DNA of 61,941 nt, taken from positions 1 through 61,941 of the forward strand of contig NZ_JNZS01000028.1 in NCBI RefSeq assembly GCF_000718515.1, written 5' to 3'. A program made the translations under genes and the position numbers. This stretch comes from Micromonospora parva (GTDB lineage: Bacteria > Actinomycetota > Actinomycetes > Mycobacteriales > Micromonosporaceae). A model generated the notes under the pieces. That model was not told the origin of the DNA and ran no database searches. It saw only the letters and a program-made list of their open reading frames with translations. Positions 29,578 through 37,791 of this stretch are shown here, piece by piece (position 1 is the stretch's first letter; every line of letters begins with the position of its first letter).

Positions 29578-29607
29578 TTGAAGACTTCTTCAAGTGCTAA
29601 AGTCTTC
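29578..29607 (+). promoter_or_regulatory. Candidate ArsR operator
   Basis: GAAGACTT (29580-29587) and AAGTCTTC (29600-29607) form an inverted repeat with a 12-base spacer. A second, overlapping one (TTGAAG with CTTCAA) lies in the left part. Such AT-rich inverted repeats just before arsR-type genes are normally the binding sites of the encoded repressor. Confidence 0.55.
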
Positions 29608-29629
29608 GCATCGATCGGGAGAGGTGCTC

Positions 29630-29968
29630 ATGTCGGTCCCGCTGTACCAGGCGAAGGCGGAACTCTTCCGCACCCTCGGGCACCCGGTGCGCATCCGGGT
29701 CCTCGAACTGCTCCAGGACGGCCCGAAGCCGGTCCGTGACCTGCTCGCCGTGATCGAGGTCGAGGCCTCCAACCTCTCCCAACAACTCGCCGTCCTTCGC
29801 CGCGCCGGGATGGTCACCTCACACCGCGACGGTCCCCTCGTCGTGTACGCGCTCAGCACCCCGGACGTGGCCGACCTGCTGGCCGCCGGGCGCCGGATCC
29901 TCGGCGCGGTCCTCACCGACCGGGACGGCCTCCTCGGGGAGCTGCGCGCCACCGGCGCGGACCGGTGA
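29630..29968 (+). CDS. ArsR/SmtB-family winged-helix regulator without cysteines
   Basis: A 112-residue DNA-binding protein. The winged helix is clear: FRTLGHPVRIRVLELLQ, then the recognition helix EASNLSQQLAVLRRAGMV and the wing RDGPLVVYAL. The product contains no cysteine, and the alpha-3 region is PKPVRDL rather than the metal-binding ELCVCDL, so it is unlikely to sense arsenic or cadmium through thiolates. It overlaps the following SulP gene by 4 bases (GTGA), so the two are translationally coupled. It probably autoregulates through the inverted repeat at 29580-29607. ATG 29630 follows GGGAGAGG. Confidence 0.88.
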   Translation: MSVPLYQAKAELFRTLGHPVRIRVLELLQDGPKPVRDLLAVIEVEASNLSQQLAVLRRAGMVTSHRDGPLVVYALSTPDVADLLAAGRRILGAVLTDRDGLLGELRATGADR

Positions 29969-31716
29969 GCCGCGTCATCCCGGTGGCCCGAGCGCGGCTC
30001 CTCGGGCTGCTACCCGACCGGGCCGACTGGGCGGCGGTCCACCGCTCACCACGCCGGGACCTGCTGGCCGGCCTCACCGTGGCGGTGGTGGCACTGCCGC
30101 TGGCCCTGGCGTTCGGCGTCACCTCCGGGCTGGGCGCCCAGGCCGGGTTGATCACCGCCGTGGTCGCCGGCGCGGTGGCCGCCGTCTTCGGCGGCTCCAA
30201 CCTCCAGGTCTCCGGGCCGACCGGGGCGATGACAGTGGTGCTGGTGCCAGTGGTGCAGCAGTTCGGAGCCACCGGCGTGCTGATGGTCGGGGCGATGGCC
30301 GGCCTGGTGCTGATCGCGCTCGCCGTGGCCCGTCTGGGCCGCTACGTCCGCTACCTGCCCACCCCCGTGCTGGAGGGTTTCACCGCCGGCATCGCCGTGG
30401 TCATCGCGCTGCAACAGGTTCCTGCCGCACTCGGCGTCAGCGACGCGCACGGGGAGAAGGTCTGGGCCGTCGCCTTCGACGCGGTCGCCCGGTTCGTCGT
30501 CCATCCGCGGCCGGCCGCGCTCGCGGTGGCCCTCGCCGTCGCGGCGCTGATGCTGCTCGGAGCGCGGTGGCGACCCGGCCTGCCGTTCTCCCTGCTCGGC
30601 GTGGGGGCCGCCACCGTCCTCGCCGAGGTCCTCCCGGTCGACCTGGCCCGGATCGGCGCGCTGCCGCAGGGCCTCCCAGCGCCTTCGCTCGGCTTCCTCG
30701 ACCTCGCCGCGCTCGGTGTGCTGCTGCCCAGCGCCCTCGCCGTCGCCGCGCTCGCCGCCCTGGAGAGCCTGCTCTCCGCCACCGTCGCTGACGGCATGAC
30801 CGTCGGTGAGCGGCATGACCCGGACCGGGAGCTGTTCGGTCAGGGGCTGGCCAACCTCGCCGCCCCCGTCTTCGGCGGCATTCCCGCGACCGCCGCCATC
30901 GCCCGGACAGCGGTCAACGTCCGCGCCGGGGCGGCCTCGAAGTTGGCGGCCCTCACCCACGCCGTCGCCCTCGCGGCGATCGTGCTGGCCGCCGCGCCGC
31001 TGGTCGGCCGGATCCCGCTCGCCGCCCTGGCCGGGGTGCTGCTCGCCACCACCGTCCGCATGGTGGAGGCCGGCTCGCTGTGGGCGCTGGCCCGGGCCAC
31101 CCGGGGCGACGCGGTCGTGCTGGTGCTCACCTTCGCCGTCACCGTGATCTGGGACCTCGTCACCGCCGTCGCGGTCGGCGTCGGCGTCGCCGTGGTGCTC
31201 GCCCTGCGCGCGGTCGCCCGCAGCGCCCGGCTGGAACAGGTGCCCCTCGACCCGGGGGAACACAGCGCCGAGGAGCACGCGCTGCTCAGCGAACACATCG
31301 TCGCGTACCGGCTGGACGGGCCGCTCTTCTTCGCCGCCGCCCACACCTTCCTGCTCGAACTCTCGGAGGTCACCGACGTCCGCGTCGTCATCCTGCGAAT
31401 GTCCCGGGTGACCACGATGGACGCCACCGGCGCGCACGTCCTCGGCGATGCGATCCGGCGGCTACGCGGACGCGGGATCACCGTCCTGCTCTCCGGCATC
31501 ACCCCCGCCCACGACCAGGTCCTCGCCACCCTCGGAGTCGCTGACGACCTGCGCCGCGAGGAACTGCTCTTCCCGGACACCCCTGCCGCCATCCGGTACG
31601 CCCGCGCGGTCGCGCTTTCCGCTGGGGGCCGACCGAAGGTCGTAGCCGGTGGTGACAGCGCCGCCGTCAACGGCGAAGTCCGACGTCGAACCAGCGGTAT
31701 CCCGGAAAGCCAATGA
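29965..31716 (+). CDS. SulP-family anion transporter with STAS domain
   Basis: A 583-residue membrane transporter. About 11-12 hydrophobic helices occupy residues 30-420, starting with RDLLAGLTVAVVALPLALAF, and contain the SulP core (SGPTGAMTVVLVP, LEGFTAGIAVVIALQQ, IPATAAIARTAVNVRAGA). A cytoplasmic STAS domain (about 440-560) ends the protein. SulP members import sulfate, bicarbonate or other anions; specificity cannot be read here, and no carbonic anhydrase is fused or adjacent. The last 20 codons lie inside a direct repeat that recurs 2.1 kb downstream. The stop overlaps an ATG (ATGA) that once began the next gene. Confidence 0.9.
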   Translation: MSRVIPVARARLLGLLPDRADWAAVHRSPRRDLLAGLTVAVVALPLALAFGVTSGLGAQAGLITAVVAGAVAAVFGGSNLQVSGPTGAMTVVLVPVVQQFGATGVLMVGAMAGLVLIALAVARLGRYVRYLPTPVLEGFTAGIAVVIALQQVPAALGVSDAHGEKVWAVAFDAVARFVVHPRPAALAVALAVAALMLLGARWRPGLPFSLLGVGAATVLAEVLPVDLARIGALPQGLPAPSLGFLDLAALGVLLPSALAVAALAALESLLSATVADGMTVGERHDPDRELFGQGLANLAAPVFGGIPATAAIARTAVNVRAGAASKLAALTHAVALAAIVLAAAPLVGRIPLAALAGVLLATTVRMVEAGSLWALARATRGDAVVLVLTFAVTVIWDLVTAVAVGVGVAVVLALRAVARSARLEQVPLDPGEHSAEEHALLSEHIVAYRLDGPLFFAAAHTFLLELSEVTDVRVVILRMSRVTTMDATGAHVLGDAIRRLRGRGITVLLSGITPAHDQVLATLGVADDLRREELLFPDTPAAIRYARAVALSAGGRPKVVAGGDSAAVNGEVRRRTSGIPESQ

Positions 31717-31762
31717 TTACCGACGTGTCCGAGACGCGGCCGTGACGGCGTTCGTGTTGGCC
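31646..31762 (+). repeat. Direct repeat, left copy (SulP tail plus broken gene start)
   Basis: This copy aligns with 33787-33903 with 15 differences by hand count, one of them a single-base gap; 36 bases (31666-31701) are identical. It contains the end of the SulP gene, its TGA overlapping ATG (ATGA), and the first codons of the small membrane-protein gene found intact at 33854. The missing base frameshifts those codons to a stop, so this is a truncated pseudogene start. Confidence 0.85.
31713..31762 (+). pseudogene. Truncated, frameshifted 5' fragment of the small membrane-protein gene
   Basis: Starting at ATG 31713 the reading begins MITDVSETRP and stops. Restoring one base gives VRDAAVTAFVLA, which matches VRDAAATAFVFA of the intact gene at 33854. 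Similarity ends near 31762, where the NmrA/AraC cassette begins. Confidence 0.7.
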
Positions 31763-31800
31763 AGCGAGCGGACGATGTTCCAGGTGACCCAACTGGTGTC

Positions 31801-32640
31801 CTACCCTCTGTCCCAGATGCCGGTGGCGGCGGTGGCGGTGGCGTAGTCGGCGAAGTCGCGGGGCGGCCGGCCCAGGGCGCGCTGAACCCCGTCGTCCAGA
31901 TGGGCGTTGCGCCCGTCCAGCACGGTCGTGAACAGGTACAGCAGCAGCTCCACGACCCCGGAAGGCGTGCCCTCCGCGGTGAGCGCCTCGGCATAGTCGT
32001 CGGGAGACACCTGAACGAATTCGATCCGCCGGCCCGTCGCTGTGGAAATCCCGGCGATCGCCTCGGCGAAGGTGAGCAGCCGGGGGCCGGTCAGCTCGTA
32101 GATCTGCCCCGCGTGCCCGTCCTCGGTCAGGGCGGCCACAGCCACCTCGGCGATGTCGTCGGCGTCCACGAACGGCTCGGGCACGTTCCCGACCGGGAGG
32201 ACGATCTCGCCGCCCAGCACCGGCTCCAGCAGATAGTCCTCGCTGAAATTCTGGCTGAACCAACTGGATCGCAGGATCGTCCACTCGACCCCGGCGGACT
32301 GGATGAGCCTTTCGCTGGCTTGTGCTTCCTTTTCACCCCGGCCGGACAGCAGCACCAGCCGGGAGACCCCGGACGCCACCGCCAGTTCAGTGAACGCGCC
32401 GACCGTCTCGGGTGCGCCCGGCACCGCCAGGTCCGGGTAGTAGGACACAAACACCGTTCCGACGCCCTGCAGCACCGGCGTCCAGGTCGCCTGGTCAGCC
32501 CAGTCGAAGGGCTGCGCAGCGGAGCGGGAACCCGCCCGAACGGGCACTGCGCTCTCCTGGAGCCGCTTCACGATGCGGCGGCCAGTCTTGCCGGTCCCGC
32601 CGAGTACCAGGATCGTGTTCCGCTCTTGTTCGTTCGTCAT
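31801..32640 (-). CDS. NmrA-like NAD(P)-binding oxidoreductase/sensor
   Basis: A 279-residue Rossmann-fold protein of the atypical SDR/NmrA group. The nucleotide loop is LVLGGTGKTGRRIVKRL (about residues 10-26), followed by RLVLLSGRGE and WTILRSSWFSQNF, typical of NmrA/quinone-oxidoreductase-like members. No canonical Tyr-x3-Lys site is evident, so it may bind NADP as a sensor or act on small quinone-like molecules. It is divergent from an AraC regulator with only 72 bases between starts, the usual layout for a regulated reductase. TTCAAT (minus strand) stands 7 nt before the ATG. It lies inside the repeat-flanked cassette. Confidence 0.82.
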   Translation of the reverse strand: MTNEQERNTILVLGGTGKTGRRIVKRLQESAVPVRAGSRSAAQPFDWADQATWTPVLQGVGTVFVSYYPDLAVPGAPETVGAFTELAVASGVSRLVLLSGRGEKEAQASERLIQSAGVEWTILRSSWFSQNFSEDYLLEPVLGGEIVLPVGNVPEPFVDADDIAEVAVAALTEDGHAGQIYELTGPRLLTFAEAIAGISTATGRRIEFVQVSPDDYAEALTAEGTPSGVVELLLYLFTTVLDGRNAHLDDGVQRALGRPPRDFADYATATAATGIWDRG

Positions 32641-32712
32641 AGCGATAATTGAAACGCAGCGGTGTGAGACTGTGGATAGCCAAGGCGCGCGATTCTGTGT
32701 GTAATCGTCTAC

Positions 32713-33651
32713 ATGGACGCAGTCGTCAGTCTCCTCGACGGACCCAGAGCCCGGGGAGCGTTCCTCCTCCGCTCGGTCCTGACCCCGCCCTGGTCGATAC
32801 GGATCGAAGACCAGGCGCCGCTCACCCTGGTGGCCATGGTCCAGGGGGACGCCTGGGTCGTTCCCGACGAGGGTGCGTCCGTACAGCTCAGTCCAGGCGA
32901 CCTGGCGATCATTCGTGGCCCCGACCCGTACGCCGTCGCCGACGAGCCGGCCACGGCGCCGCAGGTCGTCATTCACCCAGGCCAGATCTGCACCACCCCC
33001 GACGGGCAGGAACTGCCCGGGATGATGGAGCTGGGCGTACGCACCTGGGGCAACAACCCGGACGGCCCGACAACGCTGCTCACCGGCACCTACACGATGC
33101 GGGGCGAGGTCAGTCAGCGGCTCCTGAGCGCACTGCCGCCGCTACTGGTCGTCCCGGGCGACTCCTGGGACTCCCCGTTGGTACCGCTACTGGCCACCGA
33201 GATCGTCAAGGACGATCCCGGCCAGGAAGCGGTCCTCGACCGGCTGCTCGACCTGCTGCTCATCGCCGCGCTACGTGAATGGTTCGCGCGACCGGCGGCC
33301 AATGCCCCCGGCTGGTACAAAGCGCACAGCGATCCCATCGTTGGCCGGGCCCTGCAAATGCTCCACAACAAGCCGGCCCAACCCTGGACCGTCGCGTCGC
33401 TGGCAGCCGAGACCGGGGTCTCCCGGGCGGCGCTGGCCCGCCGATTCACCGCGCTCGTCGGCGAATCGCCCATGTCCTACCTCACCGAGTGGCGGCTGGC
33501 CCTGGCAGCCGACCTGCTCCGCGAGCCCGGCGCCACCGTCGGCGCCGTCGCCCGCCACGTCGGCTACGGCAGCTCCTTCGCCCTGAGCACGGCCTTCAAA
33601 CGCATCCGCGGCGTCAGCCCACGGGAACACCGCCGGGCTGCCCGGACGTAG
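32713..33651 (+). CDS. AraC-family regulator with cupin sensor domain
   Basis: A 312-residue regulator. The N-terminal half is a cupin-type AraC ligand-binding domain (VVSLLDGPRARGAFLLRS, LSPGDLAIIRGPDPY). The C-terminal hundred residues are a double helix-turn-helix (WTVASLAAETGVSRAALARR; VGAVARHVGYGSSFALSTAF; KRIRGVSPREHR). It most likely controls the divergent NmrA-like gene in response to a small molecule. The ATG at 32713 has TAATCG 5 nt upstream. Both genes form a self-contained cassette between long direct repeats, which suggests joint acquisition. Confidence 0.88.
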   Translation: MDAVVSLLDGPRARGAFLLRSVLTPPWSIRIEDQAPLTLVAMVQGDAWVVPDEGASVQLSPGDLAIIRGPDPYAVADEPATAPQVVIHPGQICTTPDGQELPGMMELGVRTWGNNPDGPTTLLTGTYTMRGEVSQRLLSALPPLLVVPGDSWDSPLVPLLATEIVKDDPGQEAVLDRLLDLLLIAALREWFARPAANAPGWYKAHSDPIVGRALQMLHNKPAQPWTVASLAAETGVSRAALARRFTALVGESPMSYLTEWRLALAADLLREPGATVGAVARHVGYGSSFALSTAFKRIRGVSPREHRRAART

Positions 33652-33786
33652 CGGGGCATCGGCACCGAGGCGGCGGCGCCCGACGACACGGCCGCGAGCT
33701 ACACGGATAGAGGGCCGAGCGTGAGCGACTGCAACCCCGCCCTGTCATCGAGCACACCGGTCAGGACAGGATTACCGCGTCGTGGC

Positions 33787-33903
33787 CCGGCGGTGACAGC
33801 GCCGCTGTCAACGGCGAAGTCCGACGTCGAACCAGCGGTATCGCGGGGAGCCAATGATCACTGAACATGTCCGGGACGCGGCGGCGACGGCGTTCGTCTT
33901 CGC
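33787..33903 (+). repeat. Direct repeat, right copy (orphan SulP tail plus intact gene start)
   Basis: The first 20 codons reproduce the SulP C-terminus (reading VNGEVRRRTSG) with no SulP body in front, so this piece is a non-functional tail. It continues through the same ATGA junction into the intact gene at 33854. With the left copy at 31646 it brackets the NmrA/AraC cassette. Confidence 0.85.
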
Positions 33904-34390
33904 CTTTTTCGCCACCAGCTGGTTCGGTTGGGCGCAGGAGGCGCCCCCGAAGCGGTGGCGGCGGGTGCTCATCGCCGGGTCGGTTCTTTCCCTGCTCACG
34001 GCGGCCGCCGGGGCTCTGTTCGCCTGGCGTCACTGGTCGGACGGTACGGCATTCGACGCCGACACCAGCCCAACCTTCGGCATCGTCGTCGGCATCGAGT
34101 TCGGCGTCGCTGCGGTCGGTGCCGGGCTGCTCGCTCTGCTGCGGCGTAATGAGCTGGTCGCCCCATGGATCGCCCTCGTCGTGGGCGTGCACCTCTTCCC
34201 GGTTGCGGCGTTGATCGACTACCCGTTGATTCATCTGGTCGCCGCGCTCGTCACCGTGGTGGCGGTCGCGGCGGTGCCGGTGGCCCGGGCTCGCGCCGTG
34301 GCGGTGAGCGCGGTCGTCGGCCTCGGCACCGGTGGGGTGCTCCTGGTCGCCGCGGTGTCCTCGCTGCTCATCGCCCTGTTGGGCTACTGA
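33854..34390 (+). CDS. Five-helix membrane protein, unknown function
   Basis: A 178-residue hydrophobic protein with about five membrane helices (FVFAFFATSWFGWA, LIAGSVLSLLTAAAGALF, IVVGIEFGVAAVGAGLLALL, PWIALVVGVHLFPVAAL, and VAAVSSLLIALLGY). It is not a family I can name. Before the cassette insertion it would have been coupled directly to the SulP gene through an ATGA overlap, which suggests a linked role. It has now lost that upstream partner and may depend on a promoter within or after the cassette. Confidence 0.72.
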   Translation: MITEHVRDAAATAFVFAFFATSWFGWAQEAPPKRWRRVLIAGSVLSLLTAAAGALFAWRHWSDGTAFDADTSPTFGIVVGIEFGVAAVGAGLLALLRRNELVAPWIALVVGVHLFPVAALIDYPLIHLVAALVTVVAVAAVPVARARAVAVSAVVGLGTGGVLLVAAVSSLLIALLGY

Positions 34391-34521
34391 GGCAGGTCGC
34401 CGTCCGCTCTGTGCCTGGCGCACTTTCCGGTCGGACGATGAACTGTCCCGCGAGGACCTTGCTGTCGCCTTCCGGATAACAGGGCCCCTGTCGGCCGGGC
34501 GGGGCCGGTTCAATGGCGGGC

Positions 34522-35064
34522 ATGCAGGGGATCAGCGGCACCGCGGCGGCGAAGGCACTCATCCTGGCGGCTGTCCCCGTCGGTGCCGTCGGCTTCTTCG
34601 TCACCGGCAGGTGGGCGATCGGCGCGATCGTCGTGAACCTCGTTCTGCTCGGCGCTGGCGGTGGTCTCTGGTGGAAGGACCGCTGGACGCGGCTGTGGTC
34701 ACGCCTGTTCCCGATCGGCTACTTCCGCGGGCCCGAGGCCGAGGAGGATCCGGACGATGGCGGCACCGGCGACGACTTCGGGGACCCGGGGTCGACGGTC
34801 TTCGCGTCGCGTCGGGTTCGTCGGCATCAGCTGACGTTGTCGACGACGAGCCGGGTTCGCCGCTCCGTGCTGCGGCGTTCCCTCACCAGCGAGCAGGCCG
34901 GTCGTGCCAAGGACCTGACGATGGTGGCGAACACCCTGAGCCAGATCCAGGGCGGGCTCCAGTCGGCACAGCGAAAGGCCAGGCGGGAGCAGCTGTGGTG
35001 GCTGGTCGCAGGGCTGGCGGCGTCCATTCCGGTCGGCGTCGCCATCAACCTCGCCACCGGGTGA
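34522..35064 (+). CDS. Small membrane protein, unknown function
   Basis: A 180-residue protein with two N-terminal membrane helices (ALILAAVPVGAVGFFV, AIGAIVVNLVLLGAGGGLWW) and one near the C-terminus (WWLVAGLAASIPVGVAINLA). Between them is a soluble stretch: an acidic patch (EAEEDPDDGGTGDD), then basic residues and a probable helix (AKDLTMVANTLSQIQGGLQS). No family recognised. ATG 34513 is also in frame; 34522 is preferred because TTCAAT lies 7 nt upstream. The spacer from 34391 holds nothing else recognisable. Confidence 0.65.
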   Translation: MQGISGTAAAKALILAAVPVGAVGFFVTGRWAIGAIVVNLVLLGAGGGLWWKDRWTRLWSRLFPIGYFRGPEAEEDPDDGGTGDDFGDPGSTVFASRRVRRHQLTLSTTSRVRRSVLRRSLTSEQAGRAKDLTMVANTLSQIQGGLQSAQRKARREQLWWLVAGLAASIPVGVAINLATG

Positions 35065-35099
35065 CCGGTGTAGCCCGAATGACCGGCTCCACCACGGCG

Positions 35100-35148
35100 C
35101 GAGCGGTGGTCACGGAGGGACTTGAACGTCCCCCGGGACCACCGCTCG
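35100..35148. terminator. Bidirectional hairpin between convergent genes
   Basis: CGAGCGGTGGTC (35100-35111) pairs perfectly with GACCACCGCTCG (35137-35148). An inner GGGAC/GTCCC pair strengthens the structure. It sits between the + strand membrane-protein gene and the minus-strand cutC, fitting a shared terminator, though there is no T-run. Confidence 0.6.
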
Positions 35149-35165
35149 TCAGTAGCAGTAGGCGG

Positions 35166-35909
35166 TCAGGCGCGGGCTGCGGCGAGCACCTGGCCGACCA
35201 GCGCGCCGGAGGTGCCCGAGCGCTCGTACTCGGGCCGGTTCAGGCTGCCGCCCATCAGCGGGGCCGGGTTGCGGTGCACGGCCGGGCTGTCCGAGCTGAC
35301 CAGGGCCGCGAAGTGGTACTCGTCGGCGCCGGTCGCCTCGACGATCCGGGCGATGTTGCGTGGGGTGATGCCACCGCCCGGCATGACGATGATCCGGCCG
35401 GCGGCGCGGCGCACCAGGTCGGCGATGAGCGGGGCACCCTCCAGCACGCTGACTTCCTGGCCCGAGGTGAGCACCCGGTGCACGCCCAGCTCGATCAGCT
35501 GCTCCAGCGCCGCGTGCGGGTCGCGGGTCATGTCGAACGCCCGGTGGAAGGTGATGCTGACGTCGCCCGCGGCGGCGATCAGCCGGCGGGTGGTCGGCAC
35601 GTCGACGTCACCGTCGGCGGTCAACGCACCGATCACGATGCCGTGCGCGCCGGCCGCCACCGCGGCCCGCACGTCCCGCTCCATCGCCTCGATCTCGAAC
35701 GGCGAGTAGATGAAGTCGCCGGCCCGCGGCCGGACGATCACGTGTACCCGGATCCGGTTGACGGCGCGCAGTGTCGTCTCGATGGTGCCCAGGCTGGGGG
35801 TCAGCCCGCCGTCGAAGAGCGCGGAGCACAGCTCCACCCGGTCGGCGCCGGCCTCCTCAGCGGCGACCGCCCCCTCGACGCTGTCGATGCAGATCTCGAA
35901 TGTGCTCAT
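35166..35909 (-). CDS. cutC: CutC family TIM-barrel protein
   Basis: A 247-residue protein of the family named for copper homeostasis. The start EICIDSVEGAVAAEEAGADR followed by VELCSALFDGGLTPS is diagnostic, and HVIVRPRAGDFIYS and MPGGGITPRNI follow. The biochemical role of CutC is unsettled; the copper link comes from old E. coli genetics. Here it is the last gene of an operon with an amino acid importer and an asparaginase, its start overlapping the asparaginase stop by 4 bases (ATGA). This context argues for a role in amino acid or amide metabolism rather than copper. Confidence 0.88.
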   Translation of the reverse strand: MSTFEICIDSVEGAVAAEEAGADRVELCSALFDGGLTPSLGTIETTLRAVNRIRVHVIVRPRAGDFIYSPFEIEAMERDVRAAVAAGAHGIVIGALTADGDVDVPTTRRLIAAAGDVSITFHRAFDMTRDPHAALEQLIELGVHRVLTSGQEVSVLEGAPLIADLVRRAAGRIIVMPGGGITPRNIARIVEATGADEYHFAALVSSDSPAVHRNPAPLMGGSLNRPEYERSGTSGALVGQVLAAARA

Positions 35910-36925
35910 GATTCTTCCTTTTCCGTGCGTGGCGGTGCCGCTTCGGTCCGAGACGGTGCGGTGGTCCAGTCGATGAGGGCCGTGACGGCGCCGACCGGTG
36001 CGCCGCCGCCGAGCACCGGCACCTGGCGCAGCGCGTCGGCCCCGCCCACCGGTACGCCAACGGCGTCGAGGGCGGCGAGGGCGATCGCGGTGGTGGCGCG
36101 GGGTGATCCGTCGACCACCTTCACCGCGACGGCGTGACCGTCCGGTGCGGCCACCCCGAGCACACCCTCGGCTCCGCCCTTGGCGAGGACGCCGGGCAGC
36201 GCCCGCATCAGGTCGGTGTTGGGGTGGCCGTGCCAGCCGCCGACGTACTCCGGGTGTTGGCGCATGGCCTGCGCGACCAGCGCCTCGTCACTGCCGGTGG
36301 GTGCGGTGACCAGGGCCTGGAAGGTGCGGGCCAGGCCGGTCAGCGGCAGCCCGAACAGCGGTGCGCCGCAGCCGTCGACAGCGTGGTGCGCGATCGGCGT
36401 GCCAGCGAGCCGGGCGACGGTGGCGGCGGTCTCCCGCTGGATCGGGTGGTCCGGGTCGAGGTAGTCGTGCGTGCTCCAGGACCGGGCGACGGCGGCGACG
36501 AGCATCGCGGCGTGCTTGCCGGAGCAGTTCATCCGGATCCGCTCGCGCTGCCCGCCGGCGCGGATCAGCCGGTCCCGGGTTGGTTCGTCCTCCGGCCAGT
36601 CCTGCGGGCAGCCGAGCGCGTCCTCGGTCAGGCCGGCACCGGCCAGCATCGCCCGGACCACCTCGACGTGCCGGTCGTCGCCGGTGTGGCTGCCGGCGGC
36701 GAGCGCCAGCGCCGGGCCGGTCAGCTCGTCGCCCGCCGCGACCCGGCAGGCCAGCGCCTGCACCGGCTTGAGGGTGGAGCGGGGGAGGACCGGCTCGTCG
36801 GGTACGCCGGCGGCGAGGGCGACTGTCCCGTCCGGGGCGAGCACGACGACGCTGCCGTAGTGCCGGCTCTCGACGAAGCCGTTGCGCACGACCCGGGCCA
36901 GTTCGGCGTAGCGGAAGATGGTCAC
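35906..36925 (-). CDS. Rhizobial-type (class 3) L-asparaginase
   Basis: A 339-residue amidohydrolase of the asparaginase II (Rhizobium etli-type) family, unrelated in sequence to E. coli AnsA/AnsB. Family motifs are PRSTLKPVQALACR with the catalytic Ser and Lys (about residues 49-62), SHTGDDRHVEVVRAML, MNCSGKHAAML and VDGCGAPLFGLPL; the last two contain the zinc-site cysteines. No signal peptide, so it is cytoplasmic. It would deamidate Asn brought in by the ABC importer encoded upstream. Its GTG overlaps the preceding permease stop and its own stop overlaps cutC, so the genes are translationally coupled. Confidence 0.88.
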   Translation of the reverse strand: MTIFRYAELARVVRNGFVESRHYGSVVVLAPDGTVALAAGVPDEPVLPRSTLKPVQALACRVAAGDELTGPALALAAGSHTGDDRHVEVVRAMLAGAGLTEDALGCPQDWPEDEPTRDRLIRAGGQRERIRMNCSGKHAAMLVAAVARSWSTHDYLDPDHPIQRETAATVARLAGTPIAHHAVDGCGAPLFGLPLTGLARTFQALVTAPTGSDEALVAQAMRQHPEYVGGWHGHPNTDLMRALPGVLAKGGAEGVLGVAAPDGHAVAVKVVDGSPRATTAIALAALDAVGVPVGGADALRQVPVLGGGAPVGAVTALIDWTTAPSRTEAAPPRTEKEES

Positions 36926-37791
36926 CGGGGAGTGTTCCCTTCGAGAAGTGGCGGGGGCAGCTCAGCGGTCCGCCGTCCGCGTCGGCCGCCGAAGCGGCCG
37001 TTGCGGGCCTGGAGTACGCGGGCGAACTTCGACAGCGAGGCGTTGACCACGAGGTAGATCAGCGCCACCACCAGGAACGTCTGGATCAGCAAATGGGTGT
37101 ACGAGGCGAGCACCTGCCCGCTGTAGAGCAGCTCGGTGTAGCTGACCACGAAGCCGAGCGAGGTGTCCTTGAGCAGCCCGACCAGTTGGCTGACCAGGGA
37201 CGGGGCGAGCTGGAGCAACGCCTGTGGCAGGACGACCAGCGCCATCACCTGCCCGCGGCGTAGCCCGACCGCGAGGCCGGCCTCGGTCTGTCCCCGGTCC
37301 AGCGCCAGGATGCCGGACCGGAAGATCTCGGCGAACGCCGCCGAGTTGGATACCACCAACGGCACCACGAGCTTCCAGAACAGCGGGAAGTTCAGGCCGT
37401 ACTGCGGCAGCGCGAACAGCGTCACGTAGATCAGCAGCAGGGTGGGTACGGTCCGGAAGATCTCCACGTACGCCCCGGCCAGCCAGCGCAGCGGTCGGTG
37501 CGTCGACAGCCGGCCGAGCGCCAGGATCAGCCCGAGCGCGGCGCTGAGCACCGCGGTCGCGGCGGCGGCGCGCAGCGTCGCCCACAGGCCGTTGAGCAGG
37601 TACCGCCAGATCGGCCAGGTGGTGAACGGCTCCCACCGGTCGGCGGCCAGTTCGCCGTGGCTGGCGAACTGGTAGACGGCCGCGGCCAGGGCGCCGGCCA
37701 GCCCGACGGCGCCCAGCACGGTGGCGATCCGGATCCGCCGTTGGGCGCGGGGGCCGGGTTCGTCGAAGAGGATCTGTTGGGTCTTGTTCAT
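36922..37791 (-). CDS. Polar amino acid ABC transporter permease
   Basis: A 289-residue permease of the His/Gln/Glu type, with five or six membrane helices and the conserved family stretch YVEIFRTVPTLLLIYVTLF, then EIFRSGILALDRGQTEAGLA (the EAA loop that contacts the ATPase). An N-terminal cytoplasmic extension of about 25 residues precedes the first helix. It pairs with the second permease at 37788-38432, with a 4-base ATGA overlap. The likely substrate is Asn, Gln, Asp or Glu, inferred from the asparaginase encoded next. Confidence 0.9.
   Translation of the reverse strand: MNKTQQILFDEPGPRAQRRIRIATVLGAVGLAGALAAAVYQFASHGELAADRWEPFTTWPIWRYLLNGLWATLRAAAATAVLSAALGLILALGRLSTHRPLRWLAGAYVEIFRTVPTLLLIYVTLFALPQYGLNFPLFWKLVVPLVVSNSAAFAEIFRSGILALDRGQTEAGLAVGLRRGQVMALVVLPQALLQLAPSLVSQLVGLLKDTSLGFVVSYTELLYSGQVLASYTHLLIQTFLVVALIYLVVNASLSKFARVLQARNGRFGGRRGRRTAELPPPLLEGNTPR

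Noticed and set aside
31760..33786. Insertion sequence carrying the NmrA/AraC pair
   Set aside because: No transposase or terminal inverted repeats are visible, and the flanking 117-bp repeats are too long for a target-site duplication.
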